Below are positions 13,161 through 20,703 of a stretch of 27,305 nt of DNA, one piece after another. The first letter of the stretch is position 1, and each line of letters begins with the position of its first letter. The DNA comes from a virus. The notes under the pieces are model-generated. The model did no database searches and was not told the DNA's origin. It saw nothing but the letters and a program-made list of their open reading frames with translations. Position numbers and translations under genes: made by a program. The stretch is taken from IMG/VR virus record IMGVR_UViG_3300020281_000107, positions 1 through 27,305 of that record. The stretch is one strand, 5' to 3'.

Positions 13161-14929
13161 TCTACTATCTCTATGTCATTCTCATATGATGTAAAGCCGT
13201 TTTCTTTTACAACTTTCATCAAATGGTTGACTCTCCCTATTAGTTCGTCCTTATGTGAAATAAGGAAAACATTTTTATCCCTCTCTCTGCCCATTTTTTT
13301 GATTACAGCTAGAGAACTTTCTACACCAGCTGTATCCATTCCTGAATCTATCAACTCGTCGATAAACAATAAGTTTACATTTTGATATAAACTTTCCCAA
13401 ACATCTCTAAAAGCAAAACTCATACCAAGTATCAATCTGTTGCGTTCACCTCTACTTAAATTATCAAAATCAAGATCTTGTCCTAGTTGTGTAATTTCAA
13501 CATTTAAATCATTTTGAAAAATAACCTGATGTGGTAGTCCTAGTTTATCTAAGTAATATGTTAACCTATTGTTAAGATATGTAAGATTTTGATCAATAAT
13601 TTTTTTACGTATAAAACTATCTTTGTTAGTAAGAAGTTTCAATAAAAATTCTTGATGATCTTTATAATTTGTCAAATCATTTACAGGTGTCCAATCTATT
13701 TCTTGCATGGCGGTTGTTGCCAACTCATCTATCTGTGATTGATATGGATCATTTTCTTGTTCTTTGTTGTTTAAATTTGTACGCAAACTTTCAAGATTAT
13801 TTCTATGGTCATATGCTTCTCTTATTGTTTCATAGAATGTTTCTGGTTTGCCGTTAATATCTCCAATATCATTCAGCCCTCTTATAATTTCATCTAACTT
13901 ACCAGCAACTTCTGTTTGATATGCCATTGCATCGTTTAATTCTTTATTTTTATTTGACACAATTTCTTGTTTTTTATCTTCTTGTAGTTCTTGCCCACAT
14001 GCATAACACACAGCATCTTGTAAATTTGCGATGTCTTTTTCGACCTTATCTACAGACTTTGTGGCACGTAGTAATGCACTCTCTAATGTGCCTTTTTCTT
14101 TGTTAAGAGCCGTAATTGCATTGTTTAGTTCAGTCCAATTTTGTAATTTTTCATGTGCTTCTAATTCTTTTTCTATATCAACACGCACTAATTCGTCTAT
14201 ACTAATTTGTAGTTTTTCTAAATCTTTTACTTTTTTAGCTTGCCATGCACGTTGATTATTTTTAAGGCTGTTAATAGTTGTTTCAATCTTACTATTAGCA
14301 GTCTGTATTGCTTCTATTTTAAGTCTTTCTTGTGTTGTTGCATCTTTTGTTTGTCTTATTTGATCTTTGAGACTTTCAGCTTTTTCCGATAGTATAGTAA
14401 TACCTAATAGCTGTTCAATGATAGCACGTTGATCATTTTGTCTCATGCTTAAGAAAGGTTCTGTGTAAGTGTTTAGTGCAACAATATGTTTGAACATGTC
14501 ATGACTCATACCCAATAAGTCATTTATATATTCTTGTGTTCTACGGCTGTCACCTTGTGATTCGTCAAGTAATTCTTGTTCTTGATTGTCTATATAAAAT
14601 CTTAACACATTGGGAGAACGTCCACGTTCTATTCGAAAATCTTGATTGTCTTTTTCGAAGTGTAGGGTGACCAACATGCCTTTTGAATTAGTCTTATTGA
14701 TAAGATTATTTCGTTTGATGTTGGTCAGTGCTTGGCCGTATAGTGCGTATGACAATGCGTTGATAATTGTTGTTTTGCCTGTACCGTTTCGTGAGCCAGA
14801 ATCGTCACCTCCTTGATCGAGATTTTCACCAAGCACGAGTGTTAGTTGCTCTTTGTTGAAATCAACAGCCTGCGTTTGATTACCAACACTCATAAAGTTT
14901 TTTACTGTTAAATCTTTTACTTTTATCAT
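13157..14929 (-). CDS. 46: Recombination endonuclease subunit gp46 (SbcC/Rad50-like)
   Basis: A 590-aa SMC-like ATPase. The Walker A motif is GSRNGTGKTT (residues 45-54), coiled-coil arms run from about 170 to 420, with a zinc-hook CYAC (308-311) in the middle, the ABC signature is LSRGERNRL (491-499) and Walker B is NLLFIDELID (519-528), with a switch His in FLISHKDE. With gp47 it forms the nuclease that resects DNA ends for recombination-dependent replication and, in T4, helps degrade host DNA. The ATG overlaps the gp47 stop by 4 nt. Length is near T4 gp46 (560 aa). Confidence 0.96.
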   Translation of the reverse strand: MIKVKDLTVKNFMSVGNQTQAVDFNKEQLTLVLGENLDQGGDDSGSRNGTGKTTIINALSYALYGQALTNIKRNNLINKTNSKGMLVTLHFEKDNQDFRIERGRSPNVLRFYIDNQEQELLDESQGDSRRTQEYINDLLGMSHDMFKHIVALNTYTEPFLSMRQNDQRAIIEQLLGITILSEKAESLKDQIRQTKDATTQERLKIEAIQTANSKIETTINSLKNNQRAWQAKKVKDLEKLQISIDELVRVDIEKELEAHEKLQNWTELNNAITALNKEKGTLESALLRATKSVDKVEKDIANLQDAVCYACGQELQEDKKQEIVSNKNKELNDAMAYQTEVAGKLDEIIRGLNDIGDINGKPETFYETIREAYDHRNNLESLRTNLNNKEQENDPYQSQIDELATTAMQEIDWTPVNDLTNYKDHQEFLLKLLTNKDSFIRKKIIDQNLTYLNNRLTYYLDKLGLPHQVIFQNDLNVEITQLGQDLDFDNLSRGERNRLILGMSFAFRDVWESLYQNVNLLFIDELIDSGMDTAGVESSLAVIKKMGRERDKNVFLISHKDELIGRVNHLMKVVKENGFTSYENDIEIVE

Positions 14930-15936
14930 AGTTCGTTATAGATGTCCAATAGCATTTTCTTGTTAAAATTATCGCTGTCAATAGCAGATATTTCTTTACT
15001 TACAATTTCATCAACTGATTCAAATTTGCTTATGTCAAGTTCTGTTGATATTTCTTCAATTTGTTTTTGCGGAATAAGTGTAATTTCTCTACACTTGTGA
15101 TTGTTAATATATGTTTCTTTTATAAATTGTGCTTCTTCATAAGAGATAGGCAAGTCAAGTGTTACACGCAAATACATATTAGGTTTAATAATATTTGAAT
15201 CCGGATCAAGAAGTTTACTTAGTGTTGTTGTTCTATACTTTGGACAGTCTGCCCAATTTAAATATTCTGGTTCAGCATTGTTTTTTCTGTCAAGAATCAT
15301 CATGCCTCTATTATCGTCCCAAGCATCTGCATAGTTGTGCGGAAGTGCATTACCAATGTAATGTATTTTTCCTTGTTTTTGTCTTTTATGAAAATGTCCT
15401 GAAAATACATATTCTTGATGTTCAAAATGTTTTGCTTGAAGTTCTCCAGTGTCAGGCATCTGAACCATTGCATTCATATAGAAACTAGGCAGTTCAAAAT
15501 GACCAAACATATACTTGCTTTTAATTTTAGGAATTTTTTTCCATTCCTCACCCACTAGCCACGGTACAAGTGTAACATCTTCTATAGTTGTAATTTTATC
15601 TATAAATGTTATTCCAGGAATATATTTGCTAAATGCAGTAGAGTTTACATCACGCCTATCTTTGTAGTATAAATCGTGGTTACCGTCGAAGAAGTAAAAA
15701 TTTTCAAATACTTCTCCTAGTTTTTCCATACAGCGGATAGTAACATCCATTGTAGTTAAATTAAGACTGTTTCTATTGTGGTGCCAATCACCACAAAATA
15801 TACCAGTTTCGCAGTTATTTTTTTGTGCTTGTTCTATATACCAATCAATAAAACGTTCACAATCTTCATTATGTACTTTAGAGTTGCCTTTTAAACCAAA
15901 ATGAATGTCGGTAAAGACAGCCGCTTTATTAAACAA
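14926..15936 (-). CDS. 47: Recombination endonuclease subunit gp47 (SbcD/Mre11-like)
   Basis: A 336-aa metallophosphoesterase (T4 gp47 is 339 aa). The metal-binding motifs are in order: DIH (D10, H12), GDWHHN (49-54), GNHD (85-88), GHFE (145-148) and GHFH (180-183). It is the nuclease partner of gp46. The start is a TTG at 15934-15936, preceded by AGAGGA at good distance; no in-frame ATG is nearby and the family N-terminus begins here. A sigma70-type promoter sits 27 nt upstream. It heads the operon gp47-gp46-72 aa-GIY-YIG. Confidence 0.95.
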   Translation of the reverse strand: MFNKAAVFTDIHFGLKGNSKVHNEDCERFIDWYIEQAQKNNCETGIFCGDWHHNRNSLNLTTMDVTIRCMEKLGEVFENFYFFDGNHDLYYKDRRDVNSTAFSKYIPGITFIDKITTIEDVTLVPWLVGEEWKKIPKIKSKYMFGHFELPSFYMNAMVQMPDTGELQAKHFEHQEYVFSGHFHKRQKQGKIHYIGNALPHNYADAWDDNRGMMILDRKNNAEPEYLNWADCPKYRTTTLSKLLDPDSNIIKPNMYLRVTLDLPISYEEAQFIKETYINNHKCREITLIPQKQIEEISTELDISKFESVDEIVSKEISAIDSDNFNKKMLLDIYNEL

Positions 15937-15962
15937 TTTAGAGTCCTCTCGTATTTTTCTTT

Positions 15963-15991
15963 ATAATACAATACTTTGTGTATAAAGTCAA
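15963..15991 (-). promoter_or_regulatory. Host-type sigma70 promoter for gp47-gp46
   Basis: On minus: TTGACT (15986-15991), a 17-bp spacer, TATTAT (15963-15968). The -35 begins directly after the gp55 stop codon (15992-15994). It allows gp47/gp46 to be transcribed by host polymerase before late expression. Confidence 0.78.
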
Positions 15992-16819
15992 CTACTTTTT
16001 TGACATCTCTTTTTCTCTTTTTACAGCCGCTTCCCATTCGCCTGCATGCTGTCTAGTGTAACTTGGATTCATATCGTTCATTTCAAGGATGTCGTCTCGA
16101 ATATTTTGATTACGTTTTTCTAAATTTATTACTCTAACAAAACTATTTGTTACAGCGGCAGTATAATATGCAAATGGATTATTAGATTTACTTTCATCAA
16201 ATTGTAATCCTATTTGTGCAAGTTGCAAGATAGCTTGTCCACGCATTTCGTCATTATATGTGTAACCACGAACATTGCCTCTTGTTGCATATCGATCACA
16301 CAGCTTCATCCACATCATAGCAAGTTTGTTAGTTGCTTTTCCGTGTGTTAGATCAAAACAACCGTTTTCCATACCACCTTGCCAGTGTGATTTCCCTACA
16401 CAAATCAGTTGATCTTGGTCATTGAATCTATAGTGTTGAAATGGAGGAAAGTTTAGTTTGACTTTAGTATCTGCTATTGTTTTAGGATTTTTCTTTCTAC
16501 CAGGTTCTTCTGGTATATGATCGAACGTCATTATTCTAAATACTAAATCTGTTTTGTCAATTTTTCTGTAGTCTATTTCAAATTCTGCTTGTTTTACTTT
16601 TTTGCCTGCTAATTTTGCTGATTCATAAGCGTGTAATGCTAATCTTTTTGCTTTGTTTCTTTTTGCTTCTGCTATGGTTCTTATGTTTATTTTTTCAATA
16701 CTAGGAAGTATAATATCAAATCGATGATCTTCATCTCCGACAAAACTACAAAATGTGCTTTTTGATTTATGTATTTCTGCTAGTATATCCCTGTTGTTTA
16801 GGTAATTAGTCCTTCGCAT
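15992..16819 (-). CDS. 55: Late transcription sigma factor gp55
   Basis: A 275-aa protein. The C-terminal half matches gp55 of marine T4-like phages: KLAMMWMKLCDRYATRGNVR, GYTYNDEMRGQAILQLAQIG and QFDESKSNNPFAYYTAAVTN followed by SFVRVINLEKRNQNIRDD. This is the sigma2-like core that directs host RNA polymerase to late TAAATA boxes, with gp33 and gp45 in T4. It is longer than T4 gp55 (185 aa) because of about 90 extra N-terminal residues, rich in Lys/Arg/Ala (e.g. AKRNKAKRLALHAYESAKLA). The ATG follows GGAG, and a consensus sigma70 promoter lies just upstream. It faces the baseplate operon, which starts with a late box. Confidence 0.88.
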   Translation of the reverse strand: MRRTNYLNNRDILAEIHKSKSTFCSFVGDEDHRFDIILPSIEKINIRTIAEAKRNKAKRLALHAYESAKLAGKKVKQAEFEIDYRKIDKTDLVFRIMTFDHIPEEPGRKKNPKTIADTKVKLNFPPFQHYRFNDQDQLICVGKSHWQGGMENGCFDLTHGKATNKLAMMWMKLCDRYATRGNVRGYTYNDEMRGQAILQLAQIGLQFDESKSNNPFAYYTAAVTNSFVRVINLEKRNQNIRDDILEMNDMNPSYTRQHAGEWEAAVKREKEMSKK

Positions 16820-16841
16820 GATTTCTCCAATTTATAGTTAT

Positions 16842-16870
16842 ATTATAATATACGCACATTAAAAAGTCAA
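16842..16870 (-). promoter_or_regulatory. Host-type sigma70 promoter for gp55
   Basis: On minus: TTGACT (16865-16870), a 17-bp spacer, a consensus TATAAT (16842-16847), then GGAGAAATC and the gp55 ATG at 16819. It is the best match to the bacterial consensus in the window. Confidence 0.85.
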
Positions 16871-16878
16871 CTAAATAC
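16870..16878 (+). promoter_or_regulatory. Late promoter box ACTAAATAC before the baseplate operon
   Basis: Plus-strand box with the late core TAAATAC, 19 nt before the ATG of the gp48/54-like gene, followed by AGGAGTAAG as ribosome-binding site. It touches the -35 element of the divergent gp55 promoter (shared base 16870). Confidence 0.65.
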
Positions 16879-16897
16879 TTACATAGGAGTAAGAAAT

Positions 16898-17749
16898 ATG
16901 CCAATAAATTTTCCGGCCGTTGCCTCAAATTTAAAATCACAAGCTAGAAACATTCAAGGTAGTGTTGAAAGTCTTGTTGGTCCTAACAATATTAAACAAA
17001 ATTTATCAAAAACTTTTAATGATTTCAAATCAAATCCGCTTAAAGCCGCAGGCAGTCTATTTGGAAAAGCATTACGTAGTAGAGGCCTACCAGGATTTGG
17101 CATGCCAATACAAAGATTTGCTCCATTTACAGATGTAGGTTTTGTAGGTGACGAATATGATTGGCGAGTAAGAATCAGTTTACCATCAGGTAACAACTTC
17201 GAAGCTTCACCATATTTACAACCCCTATACGAAACAAACGGATTAATTTTTCCTTATACTCCTCAGATACTAATTAGCCACAGTGCTAGTTATAATGCAA
17301 TACAACCTATACATACTAATTATCCCTTTATGGCATATCAAAATAGTAGAGTTGAACAGTTTAGTATTGTTGGAGATTTTTTTATTGAAAATGCAAGAGA
17401 AGGTGCATATTGGGTAGCGGCAGTGCATTTTTTACGTAGTGCAACAAAAATGGCATATGGAGCAACAGATCAACAAGGATCTCCGCCTCCTGTAGTCAAG
17501 GTAAAAGGTTATGGTGATTTTATGTTTAACAATGTGCCTTGTGTAATTACACAGTTTAGTGTTGAATTAGGATCAGAAGTAGATTATATTCAAGTTCCTT
17601 CTCCTATTAATGCTTGGGTGCCTGTACAGAGCAACATACAAGTAACACTGCAACCTATATACTCAAGAAAAGCTGTAGAACAATTTAGTCTAGCAAGTTT
17701 TGTAGGAGGTGCATCACTAGGGAAAGGTGCAGATGGAGGATTTATCTAA
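16898..17749 (+). CDS. Baseplate tail-tube cap/initiator protein, gp48/gp54-like
   Basis: A 283-aa protein starting MPINFPAVASNLKSQARNIQ. The core, from DYDWRVRI-like DEYDWRVRISLPSG through NGLIFPYTPQILISHSASYN, then PIHTNYPFMAYQNSRVEQFS and AREGAYWVAAVHFLRSATKM to PPPVVKVKGYGDFMFNNVPC, matches the tube-like domain of gp48/gp54 proteins in marine T4-like phages. These sit on the central hub and start tail-tube growth. I cannot decide between gp48 and gp54 by eye. It is the first gene of the plus-strand baseplate operon, with AGGAG before the ATG, and its TAA overlaps the next ATG by 1 nt. Confidence 0.75.
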   Translation: MPINFPAVASNLKSQARNIQGSVESLVGPNNIKQNLSKTFNDFKSNPLKAAGSLFGKALRSRGLPGFGMPIQRFAPFTDVGFVGDEYDWRVRISLPSGNNFEASPYLQPLYETNGLIFPYTPQILISHSASYNAIQPIHTNYPFMAYQNSRVEQFSIVGDFFIENAREGAYWVAAVHFLRSATKMAYGATDQQGSPPPVVKVKGYGDFMFNNVPCVITQFSVELGSEVDYIQVPSPINAWVPVQSNIQVTLQPIYSRKAVEQFSLASFVGGASLGKGADGGFI

Positions 17750-18051
17750 TGGCAACATATGGAAGTAGCAGTGCTTATGCAAAAACAAATTTAAAGAATA
17801 ACCAGTATTTAGATATATTATCTATTAGGCCTGTGCCTGAAAATTCAGATGATTTTAGATATGCAATCGAACCGCAATATGCATACCGTCCTGATTTACT
17901 TGCATATGATCTTTACGGTGATAAAAATTTGTATTGGGTTTTTGCACAACGTAACATGGATATTATCAAAGATCCTGTTTATGACATGGAACCAGGAGTA
18001 GAAATTTTTATTCCGCAAGGTGAGTCTTTATTTAGAGTATTGGGATTGTAA
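17749..18051 (+). CDS. 53: Baseplate wedge protein gp53
   Basis: A 100-aa protein. The conserved gp53 core AYRPDLLAYDLYGDKNLYWV and FAQRNMDIIKDPVYDMEPGV is followed by a LysM-like EIFIPQGESLFRV end. It is shorter than T4 gp53 (196 aa) but typical of the marine form. In T4 gp53 clamps neighbouring wedges around the hub. Its ATG overlaps the previous stop by 1 nt, and the next gene follows without a gap. Confidence 0.85.
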   Translation: MATYGSSSAYAKTNLKNNQYLDILSIRPVPENSDDFRYAIEPQYAYRPDLLAYDLYGDKNLYWVFAQRNMDIIKDPVYDMEPGVEIFIPQGESLFRVLGL

Positions 18052-20703
18052 ATGCCAATTGGAAATTTTAAACCACAGAATCTGTTAAACAGAGCAAAGG
18101 CAGGTGGATTTAGCATAGATAATGCTGTAAGCGAGATACAGTCCAAAATTCCTAATCTTCAACAAGCGGCAAATATTGATATAAACGGTACACTATCAGG
18201 AGTACAAAGTCAAGCACAGTCAGCAATCAATAGTGCTGTTCAAAATCTTGCAGGCAAAGTAAAATTGCCAAGCGGTTTAGATTTGATTGGATTGACAGGC
18301 ATAGGTAATATAAACCAGAACGGCGGAGCAAGTGCTGTAGATGACTTAGGCGGTAGCCTCCCATTCCCTAACCAATTAGAACCTTTTTCTAGTATGAATT
18401 ATATTTTCACACTAGGATGTTTAACACCATATGAATTAAATTATCCAGATTTGACCTATAGGTATGCAGATCCTGAGATAATAATATTGAAATCAGGAGG
18501 AGGAGCAGGACAAAAAAAGGTTAGGACTGCTTTTGAACAATCTGGTGCTGTAGAATATTTTATAGACAATGTAAACATTAAAACTATAATTTCACCTATG
18601 GACGGAAGTAGATCCACAAACGCTACTAACATATTTTTTGAAGTTCTTGAACCCTATAGTATGGGAATATTTTTACAAACTTTAAATCTCGCCGCGAAAC
18701 AAGCAGGATATAAAAATTATGTTGGCTCTCCGTATGTACTAAGTGTTGAATTTGTAGGATTTGATGATGACGGAAATTATATGCGTCCTCCAAAAGCAAG
18801 ACGTATTTTTCCATTAAATTTAATGAAGGTAGATTTTAGTGTACAAGAAGGAGGAAGCTCATACAATGTAAGAGCAGTGCCTTATCACGAAACAGCTTTT
18901 TCTGATGAAGTACAAAAAGTCAAAACAGATATTAGTTTAACAGGCACAACAGTTGGTGAATTACTACAATCTGGACCAAGAAGTTTAGCAACCGTGTTGA
19001 ATGATAGAGAAGTAAGACAAGAGGAAGCTAAACAAACACCAAGAGGAGATCAGTTTGTAGTTGCTTTCCCACAAGAATTATCCAGTGTCACAGAAGTGCT
19101 ACTTGGAGCTTTAGATAATCAACAAGGAGCTACAACCAAGTCGAAACTTTCACAAGCTGGCGAGGAAATTAGAGAATTCACAGAAGAAAATAAAGATAAG
19201 GCTATAAAACTTGCATTTGGTGATATAGAAGATGACGAACTGCTTGAAGTAGCAGAAAGAGAACTTCAAAATGTAAAAGGATTCGTGTTAAAGCGTAGTG
19301 AGTTTGGTGAACAAATTAGATCTAACGCTGAAAATAGTATCAACATTAATGACATTGGAAATTCTAAAATAGTAAAAAGTTTTTTAGATGGGGGCGATGT
19401 TCCTTTTGGTAGACCTAAATTCACAGAAGTAAAAGATAAACCAGGCGTTTTCAGTAGAGGTAGTCTATCAATTAGTGAAGATCAAAGAACTTTTACATTT
19501 GCTGCAGGTACAAAAATACAAGACATAATAGAAGAAATAATAATCTTATCAGATTATGGTAGAAAACTAGCTGAAAACGTAAACAATCCTGATGCAAATG
19601 GTATGGTAGATTGGTATCGGGTAGAAGTAAACATTTATATGGTTGATGAACCTGAAGGAGTAAATTTTAACGGCAAGTATCCTAAAGTATATGTATATCA
19701 AGTCGTGCCTTATAAAGTGCATGTAAGTGCAATGGCCAATCCTAACACAGCAACACCTGGGATAGATCAAATAAGGCAACAAACTTGTAAAGAATACAAT
19801 TACATATATACTGGTGCTAATAAAGACATTTTAGATTTTGACATTGAAATAAATTATGCATATTATCTTGCAATTCATGCAGACAAAGGACAACTAAACG
19901 CAGATAGTAAACTGGCTGGACAAAATAATAGTGTTGCAGGAAATGACGAGCAACCAACTGCTGTTGCTGAAGGAAATAATGCTAACAGTACCTCTGGAAC
20001 AAGCCCTACTATCGAAACCACAGGAGTGCCAAATTCATCAGGTGGAGGCGGCGGTGAAACTCATGCACAGAATCAAGTTGCTAGGCAGTATAATGAAGCA
20101 ATAACAAATGGTACAGATTTAATTGTTATTCATATTACTATAATGGGCGATCCATACTATATTGCTGATAGCGGAATGGGTAATTATAATGCTGAGTCAG
20201 ATCCTGCATCAATTAATTTGACAAAAGATGGCACAATAGAATATCAACGTAGTGAAGTTGACATTACTCTTAATTTTAGAACGCCCATTGATACTGGCGA
20301 AAATTGGATGGAATTTCCAGGTCTCGGAACTAAACCAGTAGGAGCATTTAGCGGAGTATATAGAGTAATGCTAGTTGAAAATGATTTTTCAGATGGCAAG
20401 TTTACACAGCGTTTAAAGTGTATACGTAGAAAGAACCAAGATACAGATACAAAGGCGGTTCCGGCACAAGATGGAAACGGAATGGTCAAAGACGGTGATA
20501 AAGAAAACAACTTAAATGAAAGCACAGACCCAACAGGAAATCCAACACAAGTGCCTACTAATAAAAATGATCAAAAAACAAGTAAAACTAACAGTACTGG
20601 CGGAGGAGCAAGCCAGACTACAACAAGTGCTGACACTAACAAAGGCAGTAATCCTAAACCAAAAGAAGCAACAGTAGTGAATAGAATTAGAGGAACATTA
20701 TAA
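18052..20703 (+). CDS. Large baseplate hub/structural protein (possible gp27-type role)
   Basis: An 883-aa protein between gp53 and gp5. Residues 1-105 are Asn/Gln/Ser-rich helices (IQSKIPNLQQAANIDINGTL), residues 110-300 contain FSSMNYIFTLGCLTPYELNY and YVLSVEFVGFDDDGNYMRPP then ARRIFPLNLMKVDFSVQEGG, and a second folded region near 480-610 contains DIIEEIIILSDYGRKLAENV and YRVEVNIYMVDE. Low-complexity linkers lie near 630-670 (Gly-rich) and 795-870 (Thr/Asn/Lys). In related marine phages a large structural protein occupies this spot; the neighbouring gp5 and the absence of a separate gp27 suggest it carries the hub function. That is inference. It overlaps the gp5 start by 1 nt. Confidence 0.6.
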   Translation: MPIGNFKPQNLLNRAKAGGFSIDNAVSEIQSKIPNLQQAANIDINGTLSGVQSQAQSAINSAVQNLAGKVKLPSGLDLIGLTGIGNINQNGGASAVDDLGGSLPFPNQLEPFSSMNYIFTLGCLTPYELNYPDLTYRYADPEIIILKSGGGAGQKKVRTAFEQSGAVEYFIDNVNIKTIISPMDGSRSTNATNIFFEVLEPYSMGIFLQTLNLAAKQAGYKNYVGSPYVLSVEFVGFDDDGNYMRPPKARRIFPLNLMKVDFSVQEGGSSYNVRAVPYHETAFSDEVQKVKTDISLTGTTVGELLQSGPRSLATVLNDREVRQEEAKQTPRGDQFVVAFPQELSSVTEVLLGALDNQQGATTKSKLSQAGEEIREFTEENKDKAIKLAFGDIEDDELLEVAERELQNVKGFVLKRSEFGEQIRSNAENSININDIGNSKIVKSFLDGGDVPFGRPKFTEVKDKPGVFSRGSLSISEDQRTFTFAAGTKIQDIIEEIIILSDYGRKLAENVNNPDANGMVDWYRVEVNIYMVDEPEGVNFNGKYPKVYVYQVVPYKVHVSAMANPNTATPGIDQIRQQTCKEYNYIYTGANKDILDFDIEINYAYYLAIHADKGQLNADSKLAGQNNSVAGNDEQPTAVAEGNNANSTSGTSPTIETTGVPNSSGGGGGETHAQNQVARQYNEAITNGTDLIVIHITIMGDPYYIADSGMGNYNAESDPASINLTKDGTIEYQRSEVDITLNFRTPIDTGENWMEFPGLGTKPVGAFSGVYRVMLVENDFSDGKFTQRLKCIRRKNQDTDTKAVPAQDGNGMVKDGDKENNLNESTDPTGNPTQVPTNKNDQKTSKTNSTGGGASQTTTSADTNKGSNPKPKEATVVNRIRGTL

